A stretch of DNA of 64,000 nt from Hymenobacter edaphi (GTDB lineage Bacteria > Bacteroidota > Bacteroidia > Cytophagales > Hymenobacteraceae), in contig NZ_QHKM01000001.1 in NCBI RefSeq assembly GCF_003258365.1, positions 558,001 through 622,000 of the forward strand, in the 5' to 3' direction. Positions 42,439 through 50,846 of the stretch are shown here, in pieces (positions within the stretch are counted from its first letter, which is position 1; each line of letters begins with the position of its first letter). The position numbers were made by a program, and so were the translations under genes. The notes beneath the pieces are model-generated. The model made no database searches and had not been told where the DNA came from. It saw nothing but the letters and a program-made list of their open reading frames with translations.

Positions 42439-43002
42439 TTATTTGACTCTTTCGACATAGGAGTAGTCGCGGGTGTCGACCTTGATTTTCTGGTCCTGGT
42501 CAATGAACAAAGGCACCTGGATGCGGGCACCCGTTTCCATGATGGCCGGCTTCAGGGTGTTGGTAGCCGTGTCGCCGCGCAGGCCGGGCTCGGTGTAGGT
42601 CACCACCAGCTCCACGAAGGAGGGCAGCTCGGCGGTCAGCGGCTGCTCGGTTTCGGCGTGCATCAGGATGGTTACGGCTTGGCCTTCCTTCATCAGGTCG
42701 GCGAAGGGCACCATGGCTTCGGGCAGCGTAATCTGCTCGAAGCTGTCGGTATCCATGAAGGTGTAGCCGTAGTCGTCCTTGTACAGGTACTGGTGCGGGC
42801 GCTGCTCCACGCGGGCCGTTTCCACTTTCACGCCGGCGTTGAAGGTGTTGTCAATCACCTTGCCGGTCTTGATGTTGCGCATTTTGGTGCGCACGAAAGC
42901 AGGGCCTTTGCCGGGCTTCACGTGCTGAAACTCCGTGATGACGTGCAGGTCCCCGTTGTAGTTCAACACGAGGCCATTGCGAAAATCCGCGGTGGTTGCC
43001 AT
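42439..43002 (-). CDS. efp: Elongation factor P
   Basis: 187 residues from the ATG at 43002 (MATTADFRNGLVLNYNGD). EF-P relieves ribosome stalling at polyproline. KOW-like N domain with the loop HVKPGKGPAFVRTK, whose lysine (PGKG) aligns with the modified Lys34 of E. coli; modification genes are not visible here. The OB domains follow (YKDDYGYTFMDTDSFEQ; ELPSFVELVVTYTEPGLRGDT), and the C-terminal signature is TGARIQVPLFIDQDQKIKVDTRDYSY (core VPLFIDQDQKIKVDT). It lies between fabH and accB in the lipid cluster. Confidence 0.96.
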   Translation of the reverse strand: MATTADFRNGLVLNYNGDLHVITEFQHVKPGKGPAFVRTKMRNIKTGKVIDNTFNAGVKVETARVEQRPHQYLYKDDYGYTFMDTDSFEQITLPEAMVPFADLMKEGQAVTILMHAETEQPLTAELPSFVELVVTYTEPGLRGDTATNTLKPAIMETGARIQVPLFIDQDQKIKVDTRDYSYVERVK

Positions 43003-43100
43003 GATGGTAAGAAGAGTTAAGGATGACGTTGCAGCGGGGCCAATTCCGGAAAACCGCTTAACTGCTGCGCCAAGGGGAGGAAAACGATTGGGGGAGAAAC

Positions 43101-43140
43101 AAAAACGTGCCGACCCGTCCGGGTGGGCGGGGCGGCACGT
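43101..43140 (-). terminator. Hairpin with T tract between fabH and efp
   Basis: ACGTGCCG/CGGCACGT stem with a GC-rich loop, then TTTTTG on the minus strand. It may end fabH transcripts; a TATACTTG near-consensus -7 box at 43157-43150 would instead place it in the efp leader. Confidence 0.55.
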
Positions 43141-43182
43141 CGGGAGGTGCAAGTATAGGGGTTCCGCGCCGGCCGCCTGAAA

Positions 43183-44196
43183 TTAGGCGGTTTGCGGACC
43201 AGGCTTCGGGTCGTAGGCCCACTTCACGTAGAGCGCGCCCCAGGTAAAGCCGCCGCCGAAAGCCGCCACAATCAGGTTGTTGCCGCGGCGCAGTTGGCTT
43301 TCGTAGTCCGACAGGCAGAGCGGAATGGTGGCGTTGGTGGTGTTGCCGTACTTGTAGATGTTCAGCATCACCTTGTCGGCGCCGATGCCCACGCGCGAAG
43401 CGGTAGCGTCGATGATGCGCTTGTTAGCCTGGTGCGGCACCAGCCAGTCGATGGTGTCGGCGGTGAGGCCGTTGCGCTCGGCCACGGTGCCGGCCACGTC
43501 GGCCATGCCCTTCACGGCAAACTTGTAAACCGTCGCGCCTTCCTGGTACACGAAATGCTCCCGGTTGGTCACCGTCTCGATGGACGGCGGACGACGCGAG
43601 CCGCCGGCTTTCTGGTACAGGTAGTTTTCGCCAATGCCGTCGGAGCGCAGCTCCTGGTCGAGGATGCCGTAGCCGTCGGTGGTGGGTTCCAGCAGCACCG
43701 CGCCGGCCCCGTCGCCGAACAGGATGCAGGTGCTACGGTCGGTGTAGTCGGTAATGGCCGACATCTTATCGGCCCCGACGATGATGACTTTCTTGTACAG
43801 ACCCGCCCGGACGAACGAGGCCCCGGTGGCCAGGGCAAACAGGAAGCCCGAGCAGGCGGCCGAAATGTCGTAGCCGAAGGCATTCTTGATGCCCACGCCT
43901 TCGCAGATGATGTTGGCCGTGGCCGGGAATACCATGTCCGGCGTGGTGGTGGCGCAGATCAGCAGCTCCACTTCCTCGGGCCGGGTGCCGGTTTTGTCCA
44001 GTAGCTGCTGCACGGCCTTGATGGCCATGACCGAGGTACCCTGATTTTCACCTTTCAGGATGCGGCGCTCCTTGATGCCGGTCCGGGTCTGAATCCACTC
44101 GTCGTTGGTATCGACCAGCTTTTCGAGTTCCTGGTTGGTCAGCACGTACTCGGGTACGTAGGCGCCTACGCCGGTAATGGCAGCGGTCAGCTTCAT
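43183..44196 (-). CDS. fabH: 3-oxoacyl-ACP synthase III (KAS III)
   Basis: 337 residues from the ATG at 44196 ([21 protein letters not shown]); an ATG two codons upstream is possible. FabH condenses acetyl- or branched acyl-CoA with malonyl-ACP to start fatty-acid chains. Catalytic triad: Cys in [16 protein letters not shown] (about 115), His in [11 protein letters not shown] and Asn in [27 protein letters not shown] near the start and [14 protein letters not shown] near the end are typical. It follows plsX by 113 bp, as in the conserved rpmF-plsX-fabH order. Confidence 0.96.
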   Translation of the reverse strand: MKLTAAITGVGAYVPEYVLTNQELEKLVDTNDEWIQTRTGIKERRILKGENQGTSVMAIKAVQQLLDKTGTRPEEVELLICATTTPDMVFPATANIICEGVGIKNAFGYDISAACSGFLFALATGASFVRAGLYKKVIIVGADKMSAITDYTDRSTCILFGDGAGAVLLEPTTDGYGILDQELRSDGIGENYLYQKAGGSRRPPSIETVTNREHFVYQEGATVYKFAVKGMADVAGTVAERNGLTADTIDWLVPHQANKRIIDATASRVGIGADKVMLNIYKYGNTTNATIPLCLSDYESQLRRGNNLIVAAFGGGFTWGALYVKWAYDPKPGPQTA

Positions 44197-44309
44197 GGGC
44201 AAGAGAAAAGAAAGGTGCGGCTGATGAGAAGGCGCCGCCTAAAACGGCCGCCAAGGTAGTAAAAAGTCCGGCCGAGGTGGCCGGACCGGGTGGCGGATGT
44301 GCGTCCGCG

Positions 44310-45254
44310 CTAAGACTTGAAGGTGTCCTTGATCTGGTCGGCAATGCCCGACTTGGCCATCTGGAAGCCCTGCATCAGCATGCTGCAGATAGCTTTCGGC
44401 CCGCTCACGCCGTGGCCGATGATGACGTTGTCGTTGATGCCCAGAATGGGGGAGCCGCCCACGCCTTCGTAGTCGAACTTGTGGAAGAACGGGTCCTTAT
44501 GGATGCCCTTCTCGTGCATGATGTCGTAAAACGACTCCGAGAGCTTCAAAATCACGTTCCCGGTGTAGCCGTCGCACACAATCACGTCGGCCTTCTCGTT
44601 GAACATGTCGCGGCCCTCGATGTTGCCGATAAAGTGAATGTGCGGGTTCACTTTCAGCAGGTTGTAGGCGGCTTGCAGCAGGGCGGTGCCCTTGCCTTCT
44701 TCCTCCCCAAGGTTCATCAGGCCTACTTTCGGCCGATCAATGCCCAGCACGTACTGCGCGTAGAGCGAACCAAGCTCGGCAAACTGCTCCAGCATCTCGG
44801 GCTTGCACTCGGCGTTGGCGCCGGCGTCCACCATCACGCCGTACTCGCCTTTCAGCTTGGGCACGAGGTTGGCAATGGCCGGGCGCATCACGCCGGGCAC
44901 GGGCTTCACGCTGAAGATGGCGCCGACCAGCATGGCGCCGGTACTGCCGGCCGAGCAAAAGGCCTCCACGTCGCTGCCGTGCAGCAGCTTGTAGCCCACG
45001 GCAATACTGGAATCGGGCTTTTGCTGCAGGGCCTTGGTGGGGTGTTCCCCCATGGCAATAACCTGCGTGGCGGGCACGAACTCAATATTGCGGGCACGCT
45101 CGCCGTGCGCGTCGAGCAGGGGGCGCACGGCTTCTTCCTGGCCGATGACCACGATAGTGGCCTGGCCATCGAGTTGTTCGGCGGCCAGCACGGCTCCGTC
45201 CACGGCAGCTTTGGGGGCGAAGTCGCCGCCCATGGCGTCGAGGGCTATTTTCAT
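44310..45254 (-). CDS. plsX: Phosphate acyltransferase PlsX
   Basis: 314 residues. Makes acyl-phosphate from acyl-ACP for phospholipid synthesis; a peripheral membrane enzyme. Signatures: MKIALDAMGGDFAPKAAVDGA, the GSTGAMLVGAIF segment, DAGANAECKPEMLEQFA, IGNIEGRDMFNEKADVIVCDGYTGNVILKLSE (core EGRDMF and CDGYTGNV), and FDYEGVGGSPILGIN. Length and order of motifs are normal. It is placed between rpmF and fabH, the arrangement seen across many bacteria. Confidence 0.96.
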   Translation of the reverse strand: MKIALDAMGGDFAPKAAVDGAVLAAEQLDGQATIVVIGQEEAVRPLLDAHGERARNIEFVPATQVIAMGEHPTKALQQKPDSSIAVGYKLLHGSDVEAFCSAGSTGAMLVGAIFSVKPVPGVMRPAIANLVPKLKGEYGVMVDAGANAECKPEMLEQFAELGSLYAQYVLGIDRPKVGLMNLGEEEGKGTALLQAAYNLLKVNPHIHFIGNIEGRDMFNEKADVIVCDGYTGNVILKLSESFYDIMHEKGIHKDPFFHKFDYEGVGGSPILGINDNVIIGHGVSGPKAICSMLMQGFQMAKSGIADQIKDTFKS

Positions 45255-45287
45255 GAAAGCGGGATGAAGAACAGTCGGCGGTAATGT

Positions 45288-45318
45288 AAAACCGGCGGCC
45301 GGGTGAGGGCCGCCGGCT
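45288..45318 (-). terminator. Hairpin between rpmF and plsX
   Basis: CCGGCGGCC/GGCCGCCGG stem followed by TTTTA on the minus strand. It could partially terminate so that rpmF is expressed above plsX. Confidence 0.6.
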
Positions 45319-45338
45319 GGGCTAGGAGCGGGTCGGGG

Positions 45339-45560
45339 CTATTCCTCGTCGGTGCTGGGGGCGGCCGAAGCTACCGGAGCGTAGCCGGCAATAGCTACTT
45401 TACCGTTGAGGTACAGGTCACCATCTACCACGTAAGCGCGGTGGCGCAGGTGCAGCTCGCCAGTGGTCTGGCAAACGGAAACCGGCTTCGGGTCGAGCTT
45501 GTAGTGGGTGCGACGCTTGTCGCGGCGGACGGCGGAAATGCGTCGTTTGGGGTGTGCCAT
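45339..45560 (-). CDS. rpmF: Ribosomal protein bL32
   Basis: 73 residues. The MAHPKRRISAVRRDKRRTHYKL beginning (core MAHPKRR...KRRTH) is diagnostic of bL32, a large-subunit protein. Only one cysteine remains (VSVCQTTGE); paired Cys zinc motifs of some bL32 are absent, which fits zinc-free forms. HLRHRAYVVDGDLYLNGKVAI completes the fold. A short Ala/Ser/acidic tail extends beyond it. It follows the YceD-like gene by 48 bp. Confidence 0.95.
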   Translation of the reverse strand: MAHPKRRISAVRRDKRRTHYKLDPKPVSVCQTTGELHLRHRAYVVDGDLYLNGKVAIAGYAPVASAAPSTDEE

Positions 45561-45608
45561 GAGTGAAAGTGAAGAAAAAAATGAGAAAACGGGAGTGGGG
45601 GCGCGGCC

Positions 45609-46148
45609 TTAATTCAGGTTCCGCAGCGCATTCCAGCGCGGGTCGCCGAGGTCCTCGTCATCGTCGTCGGGGTCGTCGGAAGACGTACCAGTGGAGTAGA
45701 TGAGCTTGGCTTCGGCGTCGGGGTTGTCGTCTTCCTCGTCCTGGAAGCGCGGGTGCAGCTTCTTCATGGGCAAGGCCAGGCCGATGTAATCAAACAGGTG
45801 CTGGGCCATGGGCAGGGTCTGCGTGTCGGGCGTCACCTGCAGCACGTCGTCGTCGAGCTCCAGCTCCTGGTCGCCGAAGCGCAGCAGCAGCTGGTTTTCC
45901 ACGTCGATGGGCTGGTCGAACTCGTCGAGGCTCCGGTCGCAAATCAGCTGCACGGTGCCTACGATGTGCGTATGGATGACGATGCGCTGGGCGGTTTTGT
46001 CGACCATCACATCGGCGCGCAGCTGGCCGTCCGGAATCAGGGTCTGGTCGAACTGCTCGAAGAACGCCTTGTCGAGGTCGAACACGTATTCGTGCTTTTT
46101 CTCGGTTAGCGCGGCCAGCGGCACGTCGTATTTATGGTCCTTTTTCAC
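45609..46148 (-). CDS. YceD/DUF177-family protein
   Basis: 179 residues. YceD (DUF177) proteins are linked to 23S rRNA accumulation and are regularly encoded just before rpmF, as here. Sequence features: IHTHIVGTVQLICDRSLDEFDQPI, in which the single Cys precedes the conserved (S/T)L(D/E)xF segment, an acidic midsection ELELDDDVLQV, the FDYIGLALPMKKLHP segment, and a strongly acidic tail (SSDDPDDDDEDLGDPRW) ending WNALRNLN, the typical DPRWxxLxxL close. It is the first gene of the cluster, with a perfect TATTTTTG -7 box upstream. Confidence 0.9.
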   Translation of the reverse strand: MKKDHKYDVPLAALTEKKHEYVFDLDKAFFEQFDQTLIPDGQLRADVMVDKTAQRIVIHTHIVGTVQLICDRSLDEFDQPIDVENQLLLRFGDQELELDDDVLQVTPDTQTLPMAQHLFDYIGLALPMKKLHPRFQDEEDDNPDAEAKLIYSTGTSSDDPDDDDEDLGDPRWNALRNLN

Positions 46149-46169
46149 AGAGTCGGTTCAGGCGGGCGG

Positions 46170-46177
46170 CAAAAATA
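46170..46177 (-). promoter_or_regulatory. -7 box of the yceD-rpmF-plsX-fabH cluster
   Basis: Perfect TATTTTTG on the minus strand, 21 nt before the YceD-like ATG. Confidence 0.55.
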
Positions 46178-46226
46178 GCAATATTTCGCCGCTCTAATTA
46201 GGGGTAAGGGAAGTTTGAGCGCCGGA

Positions 46227-46595
46227 TTACGCCTTTTTAAGGATGAATTCCGGGCTGATGCCCAGCCTCTCGTAGAGCTTTTTGGCCAGATCCAGGGTTA
46301 CGCGGCGCTTGCCACTCAGGATCTGGGACAGGGCCCCGGCCGGCACTTCCAGCAGCTGCGCCAGCTCTTTTTGCTTGAGGCGCATCTGCTGCCGCTTCAA
46401 TTCAATCATGTCGGCCAGGGACTCCGGTAGCGACGGGATGGGCATCAGCCCGAGCTGGTCTTCGTAGGCGTCGATGGCCACGACCAGCTCCCGAAACTCG
46501 GCTTCCAGCGCCACGTTGCCCTCGAAACCGGCGGCCACCAGTGCGTCGAGGCGGCGCAGGGCGGTTTTATATTCCGAAGGGTTGTGGAGCGTCAT
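46227..46595 (-). CDS. HigA-like helix-turn-helix protein (orphan antitoxin-type)
   Basis: 122 residues. The C-terminal ~60 residues are an XRE-type HTH: ELKRQQMRLKQKELAQLLEVPAGALSQILSGKRRVTLDLAKKL (core QKELAQLLEV and LSQILSGKRR). The N-terminal helical part (YKTALRRLDALVAAGFEGNVALEAEFREL, core RRLDALV) matches the COG5499/HigA antitoxin layout. Such antitoxins usually follow a ~100-residue HigB toxin gene, but the 222 bp upstream has no such reading frame. A weak TTTG...CACCTTTG promoter-like pair lies upstream on the minus strand, so it probably has its own transcript and may act as an independent regulator. Confidence 0.8.
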   Translation of the reverse strand: MTLHNPSEYKTALRRLDALVAAGFEGNVALEAEFRELVVAIDAYEDQLGLMPIPSLPESLADMIELKRQQMRLKQKELAQLLEVPAGALSQILSGKRRVTLDLAKKLYERLGISPEFILKKA

Positions 46596-46817
46596 ACGAA
46601 GAGTGAAGCGAAGGTGAAATGGCGGAATCAGACGGTGCCAATCAGCCTTTCCGACTGCAAAGGTGCAGTAGAAATTGCTAAATCAAAAACAAAGTTTCGT
46701 TTTTGGAAAGAATGTTTCTTCCGTGGGAAGAAAACGTGCCTTATTCCCCGGTCGTAGGTTGGTTATAACTGGTTGGCTTGCAACGGTATATACTTATTAG
46801 AAGGGAGTTGCACTGAG

Positions 46818-47837
46818 CTACCGAGCTGTGGCTTCTTTCTCCGCTTTGCGGTTGCGCACCAGGTCGCAGGCCAGGTACAGAGCTTCGCGGAAGGAGGTCG
46901 GGTCGGCGTCGAACTTGCCGGCCAGGCCGTAGGCAGTGCCGTGGTCGGGGGAGGTGCGGATGACGGGCAGGCCGGCGGTGAAGTTGACGCCCCGCTCGAA
47001 GGCAATGGTTTTGAAGGGGATGAGGCCCTGGTCGTGGTACAGGGCCAGGGTGGCGTCGAACTGCCCGTACTGCCGGGTGCCGAAGAAGCCGTCGGCGGGA
47101 TAGGGGCCGTAGACGAGGTGGCCGTCGTTGAGGAACTGCTGGATGACGGGCATCAGCAGATCCTGTTCTTCCTTGCCGATCAGGCCCTTTTCGCCGGCGT
47201 GCGGGTTCAGGCCCAGCACGGCCACCCGGGGCTTGTCGATGCCGAAATCCTGGCGCAGGGACTGCAGCAGCATGCGCAGCTTGCCGCTGAGCACCTCGGA
47301 GGTGAGGCGGGCGGGCACGTCCTTCAGGGCAATGTGGCCGGTGGCGGTGGCCACGCGCAAATCGTCGGCCACCAGAAACATCAGGCTGTCGTTGTTGGGG
47401 CTGAAGTGGTGGGCCAAGAACTCGGTGTGGCCGGGGAAGTTGAACCCTTCGCCCTGGGTGTTTTCCTTGCTGATGGGCGCCGTCACCAGCGCGTCGATCA
47501 GGCCGGCCTTGAGGTCCTCGGCGGCGGCAATCAGGGACAAGCGGGCGGCGCGGCCCGAAGCCTCGGTGGGCTGGCCGGGCGTGAGCCCGAAATCCTCGTC
47601 CCAGCAGGTCACGGCGTTGACTTTTCCGGCCGTAATATCGGCCGCCTCGCGCACCTGGCGGAAGCTCAGCGGCGGGTGGTGCTTGTCGTGCGGAAAGTCG
47701 TCGAAGAGGGTGGCAGCGGTGCCGTAGACCACCGGGGTGCAGAAGCGCAGCACGCGCGGATCCTGCAGGGTGCGGTAGATGATTTCGGGGCCGATGCCGG
47801 CCAGGTCGCCGGTGCTGATGCCAATGCGGGGAAGCAT
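46818..47837 (-). CDS. pdxA: 4-hydroxythreonine-4-phosphate dehydrogenase
   Basis: 339 residues. NAD-dependent, metal-requiring enzyme of the DXP-dependent pyridoxal phosphate pathway. Features: LPRIGISTGDLAGIGPEII at the start, VTAPISKENTQGEGFNFPGHTEFLA (core TAPISKE and FPGHTEFLA with metal-binding His), GHIALKDVP, VAVLGLNPHAGEKGLIGKEE (core GLNPHAGE), YDTMLA-equivalent FDATLALYHDQGLIPFK, and TSPDHGTAYGLAGK near the end. All metal-ligand histidines are present. A REP-like element lies directly upstream. Confidence 0.95.
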   Translation of the reverse strand: MLPRIGISTGDLAGIGPEIIYRTLQDPRVLRFCTPVVYGTAATLFDDFPHDKHHPPLSFRQVREAADITAGKVNAVTCWDEDFGLTPGQPTEASGRAARLSLIAAAEDLKAGLIDALVTAPISKENTQGEGFNFPGHTEFLAHHFSPNNDSLMFLVADDLRVATATGHIALKDVPARLTSEVLSGKLRMLLQSLRQDFGIDKPRVAVLGLNPHAGEKGLIGKEEQDLLMPVIQQFLNDGHLVYGPYPADGFFGTRQYGQFDATLALYHDQGLIPFKTIAFERGVNFTAGLPVIRTSPDHGTAYGLAGKFDADPTSFREALYLACDLVRNRKAEKEATAR

Positions 47838-47896
47838 TCTGTGGGATTGGTGCTAAGGGAGGAGAGAAGCAGCTGAGTCGAAGCAGCTGACTAAAC

Positions 47897-48025
47897 AGAA
47901 CGTCATGTCGAGCTTGTCGAGACATCTCGCGTGTTTCGTCTGAAAGCAATTTCCTCGTTCAACGAACGGGTTGCTATCTGGCATCCGCACGCGAGATGCC
48001 TCGGCCGCGCTCGGCATGACGTTCT
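47897..48025. repeat. REP-like element, family A (intact)
   Basis: Outer ends AGAACGTCATGTCGAG and CTCGGCATGACGTTCT are near-perfect reverse complements. Inner arms CATCTCGCGTG and CACGCGAGATG pair exactly. A decayed relative is at 4801-4910. It fills the pdxA-pepA spacer. Confidence 0.8.
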
Positions 48026-48037
48026 TAGACAACCAGG

Positions 48038-49486
48038 CTACGCGCGGTTGGTTAGGAAATCGTAAATCAAGCGCACGGCCGTGCCGGTGCCGTTTTTGCC
48101 GCGGTAAGAGTCGGGGGCGGCGAGGTAGGCGGGGGCGGCAATGTCGAGGTGAATCCAGGGCGTGCCTTCGATGAAGCGCTCCAGGAACTTGCCGGCCGAA
48201 ATGGCGCCGGCTTCGGCTTTGCCCAGGTTGTTGATGTCGGCAATGTCGCTCTTGATGTGCTCGGCGTACTCGTCCCAGAGCGGAAACTCCACGATCCGCT
48301 CGTGCACGCGGCGGCCGGCGGCGGCCAGCTCCTGCATGGTTTCGTCGCCGCAGGTGCCCATGGCCACGATGCCCTCCTTGCCGATGGCGCGGGCGGCCGA
48401 GCCGGTGAGCGTGGCCGCGTCGATAACCAGTTCGGGCTGGTACTTCTTGGCGAAGTGCAGCGCATCGGCCAGGATCAGGCGGCCTTCGGCGTCGGTGTTG
48501 AGTACCTCCACCGTGAGGCCCGAGTGCATGGTCAGCACGTCGCCGGGGGCGAAGGCGTTGCCGCCGGGGCGGTTGTCGGTGGCGGGCACCAGGCCGATGA
48601 CGTGCAGCGGGACGTTGTTTTTGGCCAGGGCGTAGAGCGTGCCCACCATGGCGGCGGCGCCGGCCATGTCGCATTTCATGAAGTCCATGCTGCCGGGCGT
48701 GGGTTTCAGGCTCAGGCCGCCGGTGTCGAACACCACGCCCTTGCCCACCAGCACGTAGGGCTTGTCGTTGGTGGCACCGGCGGGTTTCCACTCCATAATG
48801 GTGAAGGTGGGCGGCTCGGGGCTGCCCAGATTCACGGCCAGCAGCCCCCCCATGCGCAGGGCTTCGATGCGGGCCTGGTCGAGGATTTCGACGTGGAAGC
48901 CGGCCTGCTCGCCCGCGGCGGCCATCTGCTCGGCAAAGTTGGTGGCGGTGAGCTTGTTGGCGGGCAGGTTCACCAGGTCGCGGGCCAGCTCCACGCCGCT
49001 GAGCAGGTGGGCCAGGGCCGTTACCTCGGCTTCGGCGGCGCCCACCAGCACCGCGCGCTGCAGGTCGGCCGGCTGCTTGCTTTTCGCGTCGGTTTTGTAG
49101 CCCTCGAACTGGTAGGCCGTCAGGTACAGGCCCTCGGCCAGGGGCAGGGCGGCCTTCTTCTCGGCGGTCAGGTCGACGATGTGCAGCTCCTTAACCTTGG
49201 CGGTTTTCAGCTTGGCGTGCAGCTCGTGGCCCCTGCGGCGCAGCTGCTCGGCGCTGAGGTCGGCGGTTTTCTTTTCTTCGGCCACCACCACGTACAACCG
49301 GTGCGAGTACAGGTTTACAGCGAACAGCTTCTGCTCGGCGGCCAGTTGGCTTTCGGCGTAGTGGCGGGCGGCCTCGGGCAGGGACGGGGCATCGGCGGGC
49401 AGGGTGGTGCTGCCAGCGGGCAGAATCACGACGGTATCGGCGGGGCCGGCGGGCAGCGCGGCGGCAGTGGCGAGTTGGAGGGACAT
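48038..49486 (-). CDS. pepA: Leucyl aminopeptidase (M17)
   Basis: 482 residues from the ATG at 49486. Cytosolic hexameric aminopeptidase with two metals. Core signatures: VLVGKGVVFDTGGLSLKP (Lys and Asp ligands), MDFMKCDMAGAAAMVGT, and the M17 hallmark NTDAEGRLILADAL. DAATLTGSAARAIG and PAYLAAPDSYRGKNGTGTAVRLIYDF near the end are typical. The N-terminal ~160 residues are the variable M17 regulatory domain. It diverges from rsmA with about 140 bp between the chosen starts. Confidence 0.94.
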   Translation of the reverse strand: MSLQLATAAALPAGPADTVVILPAGSTTLPADAPSLPEAARHYAESQLAAEQKLFAVNLYSHRLYVVVAEEKKTADLSAEQLRRRGHELHAKLKTAKVKELHIVDLTAEKKAALPLAEGLYLTAYQFEGYKTDAKSKQPADLQRAVLVGAAEAEVTALAHLLSGVELARDLVNLPANKLTATNFAEQMAAAGEQAGFHVEILDQARIEALRMGGLLAVNLGSPEPPTFTIMEWKPAGATNDKPYVLVGKGVVFDTGGLSLKPTPGSMDFMKCDMAGAAAMVGTLYALAKNNVPLHVIGLVPATDNRPGGNAFAPGDVLTMHSGLTVEVLNTDAEGRLILADALHFAKKYQPELVIDAATLTGSAARAIGKEGIVAMGTCGDETMQELAAAGRRVHERIVEFPLWDEYAEHIKSDIADINNLGKAEAGAISAGKFLERFIEGTPWIHLDIAAPAYLAAPDSYRGKNGTGTAVRLIYDFLTNRA

Positions 49487-49575
49487 TAGCGCAGGTATAG
49501 CTTCGGCGCGCAAGTTATCGGGTTATGCGTAACCGCCGCGTAACCTGGCTGTGGCGGCGCCCGGCCGGGCTTTCG

Positions 49576-49583
49576 TACTTTTG
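49576..49583 (+). promoter_or_regulatory. -7 box of rsmA; sets its start
   Basis: Perfect TACTTTTG. It lies downstream of an in-frame ATG at 49525, which argues for the GTG at 49627 as the real start. Confidence 0.6.
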
Positions 49584-49626
49584 CGGCCCAATCCAACGCG
49601 CGAAGTCGTCCTTTGCGCCCCCGCCC

Positions 49627-50421
49627 GTGGAACGCGTCACCCCGAAGAAGCACCTGGGCCAGCACTTTCTGGCCGACCTCAATATTTCCCGCGACATCGC
49701 CGAAAGCCTGCGCCTGCCCGACGGCGTGCGCCACGTGCTGGAGGTGGGCCCCGGCATGGGCGTGCTGACGCAGTTCCTGCTGGAGCGCCAGGACGCGTAC
49801 GAAACCACCGTTATCGAAATCGACCGGGACTCGGTGGCCTACCTGAAAGTGCACTTCCCGGCTTTGCAGGACCGCATTCTGTCGGCCGACTTTCTGAAGC
49901 AGGACCTGGGCAAGCTGTTCGATAACGCGCCGCTGGCCGTTATCGGCAACTTCCCCTACAACATCAGCACCCAGATTTATTTCAAGGTGCTGGAACACCG
50001 CCAGCAGGTGCGCGAGTGCGTGGGCATGATCCAGAAGGAAGTGGCCGAGCGCATTGCCGCCGGCCCCGGCTCCAAGGTCTACGGCATCCTGAGCGTGCTG
50101 GTCCAGGCCTTCTACGACACCGAATACCTCTTCACCGTGCCCCCGCACGTGTTTGTGCCGCCGCCCAAGGTGCAGAGCGCCGTGCTGCGCCTCACCCGCA
50201 ATAGGGTGGAGCGCCTCGACTGCGACGAGAAGCTGTTCTTCCAGGTGGTCAAACAGGCTTTCAGCACCCGCCGCAAGACGCTGCGCAACTGCCTCAAGCC
50301 CCTGGGCATGCCCGCCGAGGCCATGACCGAGCCCCTCTTCGACAAGCGCGCCGAGCAGCTCAGCGTGCAGGACTTCATCGGCCTGACCCAGCAGGTGGCC
50401 GCGCACCGCAAGCAGGGGTAA
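49627..50421 (+). CDS. rsmA: 16S rRNA dimethyladenosine transferase (KsgA/RsmA)
   Basis: 264 residues from a GTG at 49627, the usual distance before the KKHLGQHFL signature. RsmA dimethylates the two adjacent adenosines near the 3' end of 16S rRNA. Motifs: HLGQHFLADLNISRDI, SAM-binding LEVGPGMGVLT, EIDRDSV, SADFLK, and the catalytic NFPYNIS (common form NLPY). The C-terminal FSTRRKTLRNCLK segment is typical. The ATG at 49525 lies upstream of the promoter -7 box and is rejected. Confidence 0.95.
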   Translation: MERVTPKKHLGQHFLADLNISRDIAESLRLPDGVRHVLEVGPGMGVLTQFLLERQDAYETTVIEIDRDSVAYLKVHFPALQDRILSADFLKQDLGKLFDNAPLAVIGNFPYNISTQIYFKVLEHRQQVRECVGMIQKEVAERIAAGPGSKVYGILSVLVQAFYDTEYLFTVPPHVFVPPPKVQSAVLRLTRNRVERLDCDEKLFFQVVKQAFSTRRKTLRNCLKPLGMPAEAMTEPLFDKRAEQLSVQDFIGLTQQVAAHRKQG

Positions 50422-50433
50422 CCTCGACTAAAG

Positions 50434-50832
50434 ATGGGGGTGACTTGGTTTCGCCGGTTCCTGATTGCAATCCTGGTCACGGTAGCTGGCTGCTTTGCCT
50501 TGGTTCAGTGGCTCGATGAAGACAACATCACCCAGCTGAGCGGACATTACTACACCGCCAACTACGATGACGGCGTGGCGCTGCACTGGTACGCGGACGA
50601 AAATCATCCATATGGCCCGCCACTGCTGGGGCGCGTGTACGACACCCGCCTCGGCCGACAGTTTCTGGTGGCCCGCGCCAGCACCGACGTGTACTTTCTC
50701 TTTCCCCTGAGCGCTGCCACGGAAGCCGCCGCCACGGCGGGGCGGCTGGGACCCTGGACGCGGGCCGAGGTCAGCCAGAACTTGTTACGAGCTACCGGCG
50801 ACACCTCGTTGCGCGCCGTGGGGCCTTTTTAA
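50434..50832 (+). CDS. Hypothetical protein with N-terminal membrane anchor
   Basis: 132 residues. One N-terminal helix (FLIAILVTVAGCFALVQWL, residues about 9-27) is followed by a ~100-residue domain outside the membrane, with YYTANYDDGVALHWYADENH and LGRQFLVARASTDVYFLFPLS. The Cys in VAGCFAL could be mistaken for a lipobox, but the helix continues past it. I do not recognise a family. It starts 12 bp after rsmA and ends 14 bp before the next gene, so it is probably part of the same transcript. Confidence 0.6.
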   Translation: MGVTWFRRFLIAILVTVAGCFALVQWLDEDNITQLSGHYYTANYDDGVALHWYADENHPYGPPLLGRVYDTRLGRQFLVARASTDVYFLFPLSAATEAAATAGRLGPWTRAEVSQNLLRATGDTSLRAVGPF

Positions 50833-50846
50833 GTAAGCTTAATCCT

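Noticed and set aside
46596-46817. HigB toxin gene upstream of the HigA-like gene
   Set aside because: The 222-bp gap is too short and no frame of toxin size with a RelE-like pattern is present.
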